A stretch of DNA of 64,000 bases, from NCBI RefSeq assembly GCF_001581005.1, contig NZ_LHZV01000067.1, forward strand, positions 296,674 to 360,673. Reading direction: 5' to 3'. Every line of letters begins with the position of its first letter. Position 1 is the first letter of the stretch. The position numbers and the translations under genes are program-made. Source of the DNA: Acetobacter orleanensis (GTDB lineage Bacteria > Pseudomonadota > Alphaproteobacteria > Acetobacterales > Acetobacteraceae). Positions 29,262-37,778 of this stretch are shown here, piece after piece. The notes beneath the pieces were generated by a model. It was given only the letters and a program-made list of their open reading frames with translations, ran no database searches and was not told where the DNA came from.

Positions 29262-29678
29262 TTACCATTTCAGCCGCACGCCCGCCGTAACGGCGGCTGA
29301 CCCAACGTGGCTGCCAGTATTGGTCTGCCTGTGTCCGCCAAACGTGTTGAGCACCAGATCCAGCCCCTGCACGCCTTTAACCGGGTAGGCGAAAGTTACG
29401 GTTGTACCCTGCTCAAACAGCATGGGCGCGGCGGTGCTGTGTTCAACAGTAAATACCCCCAGATGCGTCCAGTCCCCCACCGCTTCAAAGCGGTCATATA
29501 AATGCGGATCAGGAGCCTTTTTATAAAAAGATGCTGTCAGCGGCGTGTTGACTTTCAGAACACTGGTCGGAGTTGTGGACTGCGCATATCCAGCCCCCGG
29601 CAGCAGCATGAACAGGACGTGAAAGATGTGCGATGCTCGCTGGGTCTTTTCCCGTGTTGAAAGCGCGTGGGAAATCAT
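29262..29678 (-). CDS. Small secreted protein with beta-barrel-like C-terminus
   Basis: 138 residues from the ATG at 29678, chosen because ACAGGACAG lies upstream. A signal peptide ends near GAGYA-Q. The mature part is short and rich in alternating strands (TPLTASFYKKAP, VGDWTHLGVFTVEH, LDLVLNTFGG, SAAVTAGVRLKW). The end in an aromatic residue after a V-R-L strand resembles the last strands of outer-membrane barrels, so it may be a barrel fragment or a minimal outer-membrane protein. No family can be named. Confidence 0.55.
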   Translation of the reverse strand: MISHALSTREKTQRASHIFHVLFMLLPGAGYAQSTTPTSVLKVNTPLTASFYKKAPDPHLYDRFEAVGDWTHLGVFTVEHSTAAPMLFEQGTTVTFAYPVKGVQGLDLVLNTFGGHRQTNTGSHVGSAAVTAGVRLKW

Positions 29679-29872
29679 CTTTACTGTCCTGTAGCCTTGG
29701 GAGTGCGGACGGGACATCTCCGCCCTGTCACATTAAAGCCACATATACAGATTAAACTAAAAACACTTTCATAAAACTCTATTTCATCCTGTTACAAAAA
29801 TTCATTTATCGCGCTAAAATTAAAGGTTTCCCACGCATCAGGAGCATCTTTGCCCCATAGGCAACACCACCC

Positions 29873-30847
29873 CTACCCCTCTTCCATCCCCTGCATCAGG
29901 CGGGAAAACCGCGCCATATCGACATTCCCGCCGGAAATGATGACGCCAACACGCTTCCCCTGCCATTGCGAGGCCGCAGCCAAAGCGGCAGCGACACCAA
30001 GGCAGCCGGTTGGTTCGACAATAATTTTCATCCGCTCAGCCAGTGTGCGCATGGTGGCCACAAGGGCCGCGTCCTCCACCGTGATAATTTCACGCAGGAG
30101 CCTGCGCATTAAACCGAAAGTCAGCGGGCTGATCGCTGTTGTCTGCGCCCCATCCGCGAGAGTTTTGGGCACGTCGATCTGCACAATATGACCCGCCGCG
30201 AAAGACTGCCGCGCATCATCACCAGCAGCCGGTTCCACCCCGATCACCGTGCAGCCAGGAGCAACCGCCTGCGCGGCTAATCCACAGCCTGAGGCCAACC
30301 CACCCCCACCAACCGGCACAAACAGGGCGTCCAGAGGTCCAGTCTCCTCAAACAGTTCAAGTGCTGCCGTGCCCTGCCCGGCAATAATGTCCGGATGGTC
30401 AAACGGCGGCAGCAACGTCGCTCCGCGCTCCGCCGCAAGGGCGGAGCCGATCGCCTGCCGGTCCTCCGTATAGCGGTCATACAGCACCACATGCGCGCCA
30501 TAGTCGCGGGTTGCCGCCTGCTTCATGGCGGGCGCATCTTCCGGCATGACAATCACGGCGGGAATCCCGGCCAGTTGCGCGGCACAGGCCACACCCTGCG
30601 CATGGTTGCCGGAGGAATACGCCACCACGCCCCGGCGACGCACCTCTTCCGGCAGAGACAGGATTGCATTCAGCGCACCCCGGAACTTGAAGGCCCCGAC
30701 ACGCTGAAAATTTTCCGCCTTGAAGAAGAGTTCCACACCGCTCAGCGCATTCAGATAGCGGGACGTGAGAACCGGTGTCCGATGCGCATGTCCTTTCAGC
30801 CGCACCGATGCCGCAACAACGTCTGAAAAATCCGGTTCAACCTGCAT
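29873..30847 (-). CDS. PLP-dependent threonine/serine dehydratase
   Basis: 324 residues from the ATG at 30847, preceded by AAAAGGAG; the frame also opens further up. The fold II PLP enzyme motifs are complete: Lys54 in GAFKFRGA binds PLP, SSGNHAQG is the carboxylate loop, and PVGGGGLASG binds the phosphate. There is no C-terminal ACT regulatory domain, so it is like catabolic threonine dehydratases, serine dehydratases or serine/hydroxyaspartate racemase-dehydratases rather than biosynthetic IlvA. Produces 2-oxobutyrate or pyruvate and ammonia. Confidence 0.88.
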   Translation of the reverse strand: MQVEPDFSDVVAASVRLKGHAHRTPVLTSRYLNALSGVELFFKAENFQRVGAFKFRGALNAILSLPEEVRRRGVVAYSSGNHAQGVACAAQLAGIPAVIVMPEDAPAMKQAATRDYGAHVVLYDRYTEDRQAIGSALAAERGATLLPPFDHPDIIAGQGTAALELFEETGPLDALFVPVGGGGLASGCGLAAQAVAPGCTVIGVEPAAGDDARQSFAAGHIVQIDVPKTLADGAQTTAISPLTFGLMRRLLREIITVEDAALVATMRTLAERMKIIVEPTGCLGVAAALAAASQWQGKRVGVIISGGNVDMARFSRLMQGMEEG

Positions 30848-31006
30848 GACACGCTCCTTTTCCGTCCTGTGTTCCCGCACTCTATCTGCACCCCGAACAG
30901 GCATACAGCCAGAACATTGCAGCCCCCTCTTTCCGCTCGCCCGGTCCGGGCCTACAAGATCAGGGAGCTTGTGAGCCGAGCACAGTCTGAAAGGACATTA
31001 CTGACC

Positions 31007-31342
31007 ATGAACTATCGCAGCATTTCCCCCGATTTTGTTGTCGCGCCGCAGATTGCCGTCAGCGATATTCCGGCCATCAAAGAGGCAGGTTTCAAAACCA
31101 TTCTCTGCACCCGCCCGGACGGGGAAGACCCCGGCCAGCCGAGTGCTGAAACCATTGGTGCCGCCGCCAAAAAAGAAGGGCTCTCCTTCATGTCCATTCC
31201 TGTTCATGGTGGGCAGCCGCCGTCATCCGATGCCGTGATCATCATGCAGGAAACACTCAACACCCTGCCCGGCCCGATTTTTGCCTATTGTCGTTCCGGC
31301 AACCGCGCAGGCCAGCTCTGGACATTGGCCACGCAGGGCTGA
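31007..31342 (+). CDS. DUF442 / TIGR01244 family protein (phosphatase- or rhodanese-like)
   Basis: 111 residues from the ATG at 31007. The single domain ends in YCRSGNRAGQLW, where Cys95 and Arg100 form the active loop shared with dual-specificity phosphatases and rhodanese-like enzymes. The early PDFVVAPQIAVSDIPAIKEAGFKTILCTRP segment is typical of the family (about residues 9-37). Homologous domains occur fused to the metallo-hydrolase Blh, linked to sulfide handling, so a sulfur-transfer role is possible. Divergently transcribed from the dehydratase. Confidence 0.85.
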   Translation: MNYRSISPDFVVAPQIAVSDIPAIKEAGFKTILCTRPDGEDPGQPSAETIGAAAKKEGLSFMSIPVHGGQPPSSDAVIIMQETLNTLPGPIFAYCRSGNRAGQLWTLATQG

Positions 31343-31364
31343 TCCCCAAAGAGCGAACAAAAAA

Positions 31365-31396
31365 GGGAGCGCCCAGACCGGGCCGCTCCCTTTTTT
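31365..31396. terminator. Strong bidirectional terminator
   Basis: Stem GGGAGCG/CGCTCCC (31365-31371 with 31384-31390) followed by TTTTTT on the plus strand and preceded by a run of A, so it works in both directions. It closes the DUF442 gene (plus) and the EVE gene (minus). Confidence 0.9.
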
Positions 31397-31443
31397 GTAA
31401 TTTTACAAACATGCCTGAGTCAGACACGCCGCCGTCCCGGCAC

Positions 31444-31860
31444 TCAATCGCCAGACCAGCCGCCCATCTGGCAGAGATACCGCCAATGTTCTGGCGAGAC
31501 AGGACAGACGGACAGGCGGGACTGCCGAACCAGTGCCAGATCCGCCAGAGCCTCATCCTGCTTGATCTCAGCCAGTGTCACAGGCCGAGGCATGGGGCCG
31601 ACAGTTTTGACATCCACACAGACCCAGCTTCCGCTCTCCGCCGTCGGGTCCGGGTAGGCTTCCCGCACAATCTCAACCACCCCCACAATCGCGCGCTGCA
31701 CGTTGGAATGGTAGAAAAACGCGCGGTCCCCCAGCTTCATGCCAGCCAGATTCTTCTTAGCCTGATGATTCCGCACCCCGGTCCAAGGCTCGACATTATG
31801 CGCCACCTGCTCATCCCAGCTAAAAGCGTCCGGCTCGCTTTTTATCAACCAGTACGCCAT
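31444..31860 (-). CDS. EVE domain protein (thymocyte nuclear protein 1-like)
   Basis: 138 residues, a complete single EVE domain: MAYWLIKSEPDAFSWDE at the start, WTGVRNHQAKKNL, GDRAFFYHS and the late ALVRQSRLSVCPVS. EVE domains belong to the PUA-like superfamily and bind modified nucleic acid bases. In bacteria some are linked to restriction of modified DNA, while stand-alone copies like this one are probably RNA-related. It starts two bases after the YciI stop, so the two are co-translated. Confidence 0.92.
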   Translation of the reverse strand: MAYWLIKSEPDAFSWDEQVAHNVEPWTGVRNHQAKKNLAGMKLGDRAFFYHSNVQRAIVGVVEIVREAYPDPTAESGSWVCVDVKTVGPMPRPVTLAEIKQDEALADLALVRQSRLSVCPVSPEHWRYLCQMGGWSGD

Positions 31861-31862
31861 GG

Positions 31863-32156
31863 CTATTCCACCAATTCGCCATCACGGAACACGGTGCGTA
31901 GCGGACGCACCACCACGCTTTCAAACAGATTGACCTCGGCATACGGGTCCGCTGCGGCAAAGCCTTCCGCAGCAGCACGGTCCGGCACATCCAGCAGGAT
32001 AAGGCTGCCGCAAGGCGCACCGTTCACGTCAAGTTGAGGTCCGGCGAACTGAATGGCCTTTTTGTACTGTTCCAGAAAAGCCAGATGCTTCTCACGCGTC
32101 GCTTTGCGTATTTCCAGTGCTCCGGGACGGTCTGTGCAAATAATGGCAAACACCAT
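31863..32156 (-). CDS. YciI family protein
   Basis: 97 residues with GGAGAG upstream of the ATG. The YCII fold is seen in MVFAIICTDRPGALEIRKATREKHLAFLE (about 1-29), with the conserved His24 region, and in the AAADPYAEVNLFESVVVRPLR end. The family resembles small dimeric dehydrochlorinase- or muconolactone-type enzymes; no reaction is known for most members. Forms a two-gene unit with the EVE gene and is divergent from the ccm cluster. Confidence 0.9.
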   Translation of the reverse strand: MVFAIICTDRPGALEIRKATREKHLAFLEQYKKAIQFAGPQLDVNGAPCGSLILLDVPDRAAAEGFAAADPYAEVNLFESVVVRPLRTVFRDGELVE

Positions 32157-32325
32157 GTCTTCTCTCCGCTGTGTTGTCGGAACAGGACGCCCATGAATAA
32201 CTGCCCCGTGTCAAGATGCCCCGAATGATGTAAAAGGTGCGCGAGCGCATGTCTGGGCGGGGGACTCCCGCGCACGGACCACTGCACATTGACCTGATTT
32301 GTTGAGCTACGGAACGGACTGACAT

Positions 32326-33114
32326 TTGAGCGCCACACCGACCCTCGTCGCGCGTGCCGGGACATTTTTCCATCGGTATGCCAATCCCGGCCGGTTTCTC
32401 AAGCTGGGCGCACGCCTGCAACCTTGGCTGACATGGCCTGCCCTACTGTTCACCCTCGCAGGGTTGGGCTGGGGACTGTTTTTCTCCCCCGCTGACTGGC
32501 AGCAGGGGGATTCTGTCCGCATTATGTATGTGCATGTGCCCGCCGCAATGCTGGCGTCCGCTGGCTATGCCGGGCTTGCTGTCTGCGCTGTGCTCTCCCT
32601 CGTCTGGCGGCACCCGCTGGCTGATCTGGCCGCTGTGGAAATCGGCCCTGTGGGTGCCTGCATCACCGCTCTGTGTCTGGCCACAGGCTCCCTGTGGGGC
32701 AAGCCGATGTGGGGGACATGGTGGGTGTGGGATGCCCGGCTGACTTCCGTGCTGGTGCTGTTCTTCCTGTATCTTGGCCACATCGCGCTGATCCGCGCAT
32801 TTGATGACCCGCAGCGGGGCTACAGGGCCGCCGCCATTCTTGCGCTAGCTGGCGCTGTTGACCTGCCGATCATCAAATTCAGCGTGCAGTGGTGGAACAC
32901 CCTGCACCAGCCGGACAGCATTACGCTAACAGGTGCCCCCACCATGTCCTCCTCCATGCTGTGGCCGCTGGCCCTCTCCACGCTAGGCTTTTCTCTGGGT
33001 TTTGCCGCCATTGTGCTGGCCCGCACCCGGGCGGCTGTCATGGAAAGCCGTATCCGCAGCCTGCTCTCCAGCCCGCGCCGCCGTGGCAGCAATGCCGCAG
33101 GAGACGCAGCATGA
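32326..33114 (+). CDS. ccmC: Heme exporter protein CcmC
   Basis: 262 residues from a TTG start, selected because GGAACGGA lies upstream. Six membrane segments are visible, with the tryptophan-rich heme-handling motif W-G-T-W-W-V-W-D (about 129-136) and flanking periplasmic His residues such as His70. CcmC loads heme onto CcmE in the periplasm and normally works with CcmD and the CcmAB ATPase. Its stop overlaps the ccmD start (ATGA). It is the first gene of the plus-strand ccm run. Confidence 0.96.
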   Translation: MSATPTLVARAGTFFHRYANPGRFLKLGARLQPWLTWPALLFTLAGLGWGLFFSPADWQQGDSVRIMYVHVPAAMLASAGYAGLAVCAVLSLVWRHPLADLAAVEIGPVGACITALCLATGSLWGKPMWGTWWVWDARLTSVLVLFFLYLGHIALIRAFDDPQRGYRAAAILALAGAVDLPIIKFSVQWWNTLHQPDSITLTGAPTMSSSMLWPLALSTLGFSLGFAAIVLARTRAAVMESRIRSLLSSPRRRGSNAAGDAA

Positions 33115-33272
33115 CCCATCTGCCCTATATTCTGGCCAGCTACGGTCTGGCCGCCGTGATCGCCCTGACCCTTTCCGTCGGGGCCGCCGTCCGCCTGAAA
33201 AAAGCCCGGACACGTCTGGCCGCCCTTGAACGACCGACCGACCGCACGACAGGAGCCACCCCGTCTCTATGA
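33111..33272 (+). CDS. ccmD: Heme exporter protein CcmD
   Basis: 53 residues. Small protein with one membrane helix (about 8-27) and a basic cytoplasmic tail with KKARTRLAALER, the standard layout of CcmD. It links CcmC and CcmE and helps release holo-CcmE. Overlaps ccmC and ccmE by ATGA on each side, which supports both ends of the gene. Confidence 0.9.
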   Translation: MTHLPYILASYGLAAVIALTLSVGAAVRLKKARTRLAALERPTDRTTGATPSL

Positions 33273-33835
33273 CCCGCAAGACACGTCGCCTCTGGCTCGT
33301 CCTCGCCTGCGTTGCCTGTCTGGGGGCGGCTGCCGCCCTCATGCTCAAGGCGTTTTCCTCGGATATTGTTTTCTTTGTCACGCCCTCACAGGTAGCAGCC
33401 TCTGCGCCACCGCCTGACCGTACCGTGCGGCTGGGTGGCATGGTGGTGGCCGGGTCCGTCAAACGGGAAAAGCAGGGGGAAACTCCCATTGCCCGCTTTG
33501 ACGTGACAGACGGACAGGCCGCTGTAACCGTGCGGTATGAAGGCATTCTGCCCGACCTATTCCGTGAGGGGCAGAGTGTTGTGGCCGTGGGCACCATGCA
33601 TAAGGACGGATTTGTCGCCAGTGAGGTTCTGGCCAAGCATGATGAAACTTACATGCCGAAAGAAGTGGCGGAAGCTCTGAAAAAGTCCGGCAAGTGGGAC
33701 CCGCGCTTCGGCCCGCCGCCGAGTGCCGCAAGCTGGAACAGCATGACGGTGCAGGATGCGAAGAAAGACCTTGCGCCCGCCGGAGCACCCTCTGGAGCGC
33801 CCACAGCGCCGCCCACTTCCCCGGCAAGCAACTGA
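33269..33835 (+). CDS. ccmE: Cytochrome c-type biogenesis heme chaperone CcmE
   Basis: 188 residues. An N-terminal anchor (about 7-29) is followed by an OB-fold with RLGGMVVAGSVKR and the heme-binding motif LAKHDETYMP, in which His124 binds heme covalently and Tyr128 assists. A flexible Pro/Ala/Ser-rich tail follows. It carries heme from CcmC to CcmF in the periplasm. After it comes a 134-base gap with a hairpin before ccmF, the only sizeable break in the cluster. Confidence 0.97.
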   Translation: MTRKTRRLWLVLACVACLGAAAALMLKAFSSDIVFFVTPSQVAASAPPPDRTVRLGGMVVAGSVKREKQGETPIARFDVTDGQAAVTVRYEGILPDLFREGQSVVAVGTMHKDGFVASEVLAKHDETYMPKEVAEALKKSGKWDPRFGPPPSAASWNSMTVQDAKKDLAPAGAPSGAPTAPPTSPASN

Positions 33836-33881
33836 AGCCCCGTGCCACGCCGTGTTGTTCTTTTTGAGGCTTTAAACCTCT

Positions 33882-33915
33882 GTCTGGCAGAACTTCTGCC
33901 CTGCCAGACTCTTTT
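33882..33915 (+). terminator. Hairpin with T tract between ccmE and ccmF
   Basis: Nine-pair stem GTCTGGCAG/CTGCCAGAC (33882-33890 with 33901-33909) followed by TCTTTTACG. A smaller hairpin GAGG/CCTC (33866-33880) lies just before it. It looks like an internal terminator or attenuator that would lower expression of ccmF-I relative to ccmC-E. Confidence 0.6.
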
Positions 33916-33969
33916 ACGCTCTCTTTTACGCTGTCCCCACAGCCCGCCACCCGGAGACACCCCTCTGAC

Positions 33970-35955
33970 ATGCTGAGCCCTGAACTCGGACATTATGCGC
34001 TGGCCCTTGCCTGCATCCTTGCCGCCGCGCAGGGCATTCTGCCTCTTATCGGCGCGCAACGACGCGACAGACGGGTGATGATGCTCGCGCCGGGGCTAGC
34101 TGTCGGCCAGCTTCTGGCTCTGCTGGCCTCGTTCCTCTGTCTGGTAAACGCCGCCGTGACGGATGATTTCTCGGTCCAGAACATTGCGGCCAACAGTGCT
34201 GTTTCCAAGCCGCTGCTATATAAAATCACCGGTGTCTGGGGTAATCATGAAGGCTCCATTCTACTCTGGGCGCTTATTCTGGGCATCTGCGGGGCTGCCG
34301 TGGCGGCCTTTGGGCGCAACCTGCCTTCCGCCCTGCGGGCGCGGGTGATTGCCGTGCTGGGGGCCGTGGCCGCCGGATTTGAATTGTTCTGCCTGACCAC
34401 ATCAGACCCGTTTGCCCGCGTCTGGCCCGCGCCCATGGATGGGCAGGGTATGAACCCGCTGTTGCAGGACCCCGGTCTCGCTTTCCATCCGCCCATTCTC
34501 TACACCGGCTATGTCGGGTTTGCGGTGCCATTCGCCTTTGCCATTGCGGCCCTTATGGAAGGCCGGGTGGACGCCGCATGGGGTCGCTGGGTGCGCCCGT
34601 GGGCCGTGGCGGCATGGTGTTTCCTGACCTGCGGCATCGCTCTTGGCTCATGGTGGTCCTATTACGTGCTGGGCTGGGGTGGTTACTGGTTCTGGGACCC
34701 GGTGGAAAACGCCTCCCTCATCCCATGGCTGACCGGCACCGCGCTGATCCATTCCGCCATTGTGGTGGAAAAGCGGGAAAGCCTGAAAATCTGGACAGTG
34801 CTGCTGGCCATCGCCACGTTCTCCTTCTCGCTCTCCGGCACGTTCCTTGTCCGTTCGGGCATTCTGAACTCCGTACATGCTTTTGCGAATGACCCGGCAC
34901 GCGGCATTTTCATTCTTGGCCTGCTGGCTGTGGTGATTGGTGGCTCTCTGGCGCTGTTCGCCTATCGTGCCCCCACGTTGACGGCGGGCGGCCTGTTCGC
35001 CCCCGTCTCGCGGGAAGGCGCACTCGTACTCAACAACATTCTGTTGTGCTCCCTGTGCGCGGTTGTCGTGACGGGTACCATGTATCCGCCCTTCATGTCC
35101 CTGCTCTTTGACCGCACCATTTCCGTCGGCAAACCGTTCTTTGATGCCACAACCATTCCGCTGGCCATTCCGCTGTTCATCTTCATGGGGTTTGGCCCCA
35201 TGCTGCCATGGAAGCGCGCGCAGCTCTGGCCGGTCCTGCAACGGCTGTGGATTGCCGCGTTACTGGCTGGCGTGGCTTTTGCCGTGTTTACATTTGGCAT
35301 GTCCGGCATTCCGCCTATTCTATGCAGTGCGCTGGCGGTGTGGGTCATCTGCTCATCCGTGCTGGATATTGCGGACCGTGTGCGCCTGTTCCGTATGCCG
35401 CTTTCCGGTAGTCTCCAGCGGGCACGGATGCTCCCCCGCTCTATTTTCGGCACGGCTATTGCCCATGCCGGTGTAGGGATAACGATTCTTGGTCTGGCCG
35501 CCATGTCTCAGGCCCAGCACAAGATTGTGGAAGTACCGGTTGGCACTACGGAACATCTGGCCGGGTATGACTGGACGCTGACAGATGTGAAGCAGGAGCC
35601 GGGGCCGAACTATACCGCTCTGGTTGCAACCCTTGAGGTGCGACATAACGGTAAAATCGTCACCATCATGCACCCGTCCAAACGCAGCTTTAACAGCCAG
35701 AACCAGACGACCACGGAAGTGTCCATCCACACCAATCTGCTGGCTGATCTGTATGGCGTGCTGGGGGATAAACACGGCACGGATGCTGCCCCGACCTATG
35801 TGCTGCGCCTGCATTACAATCCGCTGGCCCCGTGGATGTGGCTGGGCGCGCTGATTATGGCAATTGGTGGCGCGCTCTCCCTGTCTGACCGGCGCATGCG
35901 CGTGGGCGCGCCGCGCCGCGCCAAATCTTCCTCCGATACGGTGACGACAGCATGA
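33970..35955 (+). CDS. ccmF: Cytochrome c heme lyase subunit CcmF
   Basis: 661 residues with about 14-15 membrane segments. The WWD-type motif SWWSYYVLGWGGYWFWDP and the following ENASLIPWLTGTALIHS are diagnostic, with nearby His residues for heme b. CcmF with CcmH and CcmI attaches heme to apocytochrome CXXCH motifs in the periplasm. Full length for the family. The stop overlaps ccmG (ATGA). Confidence 0.97.
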   Translation: MLSPELGHYALALACILAAAQGILPLIGAQRRDRRVMMLAPGLAVGQLLALLASFLCLVNAAVTDDFSVQNIAANSAVSKPLLYKITGVWGNHEGSILLWALILGICGAAVAAFGRNLPSALRARVIAVLGAVAAGFELFCLTTSDPFARVWPAPMDGQGMNPLLQDPGLAFHPPILYTGYVGFAVPFAFAIAALMEGRVDAAWGRWVRPWAVAAWCFLTCGIALGSWWSYYVLGWGGYWFWDPVENASLIPWLTGTALIHSAIVVEKRESLKIWTVLLAIATFSFSLSGTFLVRSGILNSVHAFANDPARGIFILGLLAVVIGGSLALFAYRAPTLTAGGLFAPVSREGALVLNNILLCSLCAVVVTGTMYPPFMSLLFDRTISVGKPFFDATTIPLAIPLFIFMGFGPMLPWKRAQLWPVLQRLWIAALLAGVAFAVFTFGMSGIPPILCSALAVWVICSSVLDIADRVRLFRMPLSGSLQRARMLPRSIFGTAIAHAGVGITILGLAAMSQAQHKIVEVPVGTTEHLAGYDWTLTDVKQEPGPNYTALVATLEVRHNGKIVTIMHPSKRSFNSQNQTTTEVSIHTNLLADLYGVLGDKHGTDAAPTYVLRLHYNPLAPWMWLGALIMAIGGALSLSDRRMRVGAPRRAKSSSDTVTTA

Positions 35956-36527
35956 GCACACCTCCCGAAAACACCACCCGCAGACGGCTGCTGATGGCCG
36001 TCCCTCTGGCCGGAGCGGCGGTTGTCGGCGTAGGGTTCTGGAAAATGCTGTCCGGCATGCAGCACGGGTCTTTTAACCCGCATAACATCAACGCCCCTGT
36101 GCTTAATCGCCCGGTGCCTGACTTCAGTGTGCCGGATCAGGCCCCCGGTCAGGGCTTTACGGCGCAGGACCTTCGGGCGCTGACGCAGCCGGTTCTGGTC
36201 AATTTCTTTGCCTCATGGTGCATCCCCTGTCTTGCAGAAATGCCTACCCTGATGGGCCTGAAGGATGATCTGCCGATGTGGGGCATCGCCTACAAGGATC
36301 GCCCGGAAAACGCCGCCGGGTTCCTGAAACATTCTGGCAACCCGTTCACCCGGCTGGGCAATGACCACGATGGCCGGGTTGGCATTGACTGGGGCATTTC
36401 TGGCGTACCGGAAACATTCCTGATCGGCCCCGGCGGCATTATCCGCTGGCATAGCGCGGCCCCGCTGGATGTAGACACCATCCGCAGCACACTGGCCCCT
36501 CTGCTGGAAAGCCTGAAAAAATCATGA
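35952..36527 (+). CDS. ccmG: Thiol:disulfide interchange protein CcmG/DsbE
   Basis: 191 residues. An N-terminal anchor (about 12-31) is followed by a thioredoxin fold with the active site FFASWCIPCLAEMP (Cys90, Cys93) and the later cis-proline segment GVPETFLIG. It keeps apocytochrome cysteines reduced for heme attachment. Overlaps both ccmF and the next gene by ATGA. Confidence 0.96.
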   Translation: MSTPPENTTRRRLLMAVPLAGAAVVGVGFWKMLSGMQHGSFNPHNINAPVLNRPVPDFSVPDQAPGQGFTAQDLRALTQPVLVNFFASWCIPCLAEMPTLMGLKDDLPMWGIAYKDRPENAAGFLKHSGNPFTRLGNDHDGRVGIDWGISGVPETFLIGPGGIIRWHSAAPLDVDTIRSTLAPLLESLKKS

Positions 36528-36997
36528 TGCTGCGCCGCCTCTCCGCCCTGTTTCTGGGCTGCGCCCTGCTCGTGGCGCCAGTTCTGGTTCTGGCGGTGGA
36601 TGATCCGTCCGAAATACTCCCCAACCCGCAGGAAGAAGCGCGGGCGGAAGCCATTGGCTCCCAGCTGCGCTGTCTGGTCTGCCAGAATGAATCCATTGAG
36701 GACAGCAGCGCAGGCCTTGCGCGAGACCTGCGCCGCGTGGTGCGCGAGCACGTCGCCAAAGGCGAGAGTAACCGCCAGATCATGGACTGGATGGTCAACC
36801 GCTACGGTAATTTCATCCGCCTCAGCCCGCCTCTTTCCATAGGCACGTTGCTGCTGTGGAGTATGCCGGTTCTGGCGCTGCTGCTGGGTCTGACCATTGC
36901 GTTTTTCTCCTATCGCCGCCGACGCACCGCCCCTGTTGCCCCCCCACCGCTGACAGCGGAAGAAAAGGCCCGTCTGGCCGACCTGACAAAGGACTGA
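36524..36997 (+). CDS. ccmH: Cytochrome c maturation protein CcmH (CycL-type)
   Basis: 157 residues. A signal peptide is followed by the motif LRCLVCQNESIEDS with the redox pair Cys50-Cys53, then a membrane helix (about 105-127) and a basic tail. This is the short form, without the TPR domain found fused in E. coli CcmH; that domain is the separate next gene. It takes part in apocytochrome thiol reduction and ligation with CcmF and CcmI. Confidence 0.96.
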   Translation: MMLRRLSALFLGCALLVAPVLVLAVDDPSEILPNPQEEARAEAIGSQLRCLVCQNESIEDSSAGLARDLRRVVREHVAKGESNRQIMDWMVNRYGNFIRLSPPLSIGTLLLWSMPVLALLLGLTIAFFSYRRRRTAPVAPPPLTAEEKARLADLTKD

Positions 36998-37001
36998 GCG
37001 C

Positions 37002-37733
37002 ATGATCTGGCTTTCCATTCTGCTGTTAAGCTGTCTGGCTCTGGCTCCGGCGGCCCTCCCGCTCTGGCGGCGCACCCGGCAGGTCCGGGATGAACGCAGC
37101 GCCGCACTGGCGTTGCATGAAGCCCAGCTTTCTGAAATTGACCGTGATCTAGAGATCGGCCTGATCGCCCCGACGGAGCATGATATTGCCCGGCTGGAAA
37201 TCCAGCGCCGTATTCTGGTGGCCGATACCGCCCCTACGCACGCGCATGATGTGCTACCGCCTTTTGCCGTATGGGGTGCGCTGGCGCTCATCCCGGTCGC
37301 TGCTGTCGGGCTTTATCTGACCAACGGCGTCCCGTCCCTGCCCGCGCAGCCACTCGGCCCGCGTCTGGCGGCACAGCATGAGCAGAACACCCGTGGAGAT
37401 GCCGTCATCCAGCGCCTGAAAGCCACTCTGGCGATGATCCCGGCAGGAGACCCGAACCTACGGCAAGGCTACCTGCTGCTCGGGCAGGCCGAGGCAGGCC
37501 GGGAACATTATGCGGAAGCCGCCGAGGCGTGGAACCACGCCCTCACACTGGGTTTTGACCCCGAAGTGGCCGCCCGCACGGGTGAAGCCCTGACGCGCGC
37601 CGCAAGTCATGTTACCCCGCAGGCGCTGGATCTATTCCGCAAAGCCCTTGATGCCGCCCCCAAAGATGCCCCATGGCGCGGTGCCATTCAGGCCCGCATT
37701 GCCGAAGGTGAGCATGAGCAGGATAATCCGTAA
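37002..37733 (+). CDS. ccmI: Cytochrome c maturation protein CcmI (CycH-type, TPR)
   Basis: 243 residues. Two membrane helices (about 2-20 and 85-107) flank a cytoplasmic loop with LSEIDRDLEIGLI, typical of CcmI, and a periplasmic TPR-like region follows (about 140-240: GYLLLGQAEAGREHYAEAAEAW and the next repeat). It is shorter than many CcmI proteins. It binds apocytochromes and hands them to CcmF-CcmH. Last gene of the cluster. Confidence 0.88.
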   Translation: MIWLSILLLSCLALAPAALPLWRRTRQVRDERSAALALHEAQLSEIDRDLEIGLIAPTEHDIARLEIQRRILVADTAPTHAHDVLPPFAVWGALALIPVAAVGLYLTNGVPSLPAQPLGPRLAAQHEQNTRGDAVIQRLKATLAMIPAGDPNLRQGYLLLGQAEAGREHYAEAAEAWNHALTLGFDPEVAARTGEALTRAASHVTPQALDLFRKALDAAPKDAPWRGAIQARIAEGEHEQDNP

Positions 37734-37778
37734 AAGACTTTAAACACCACATAAGACCAAAACAGAAAAATACCTGCG

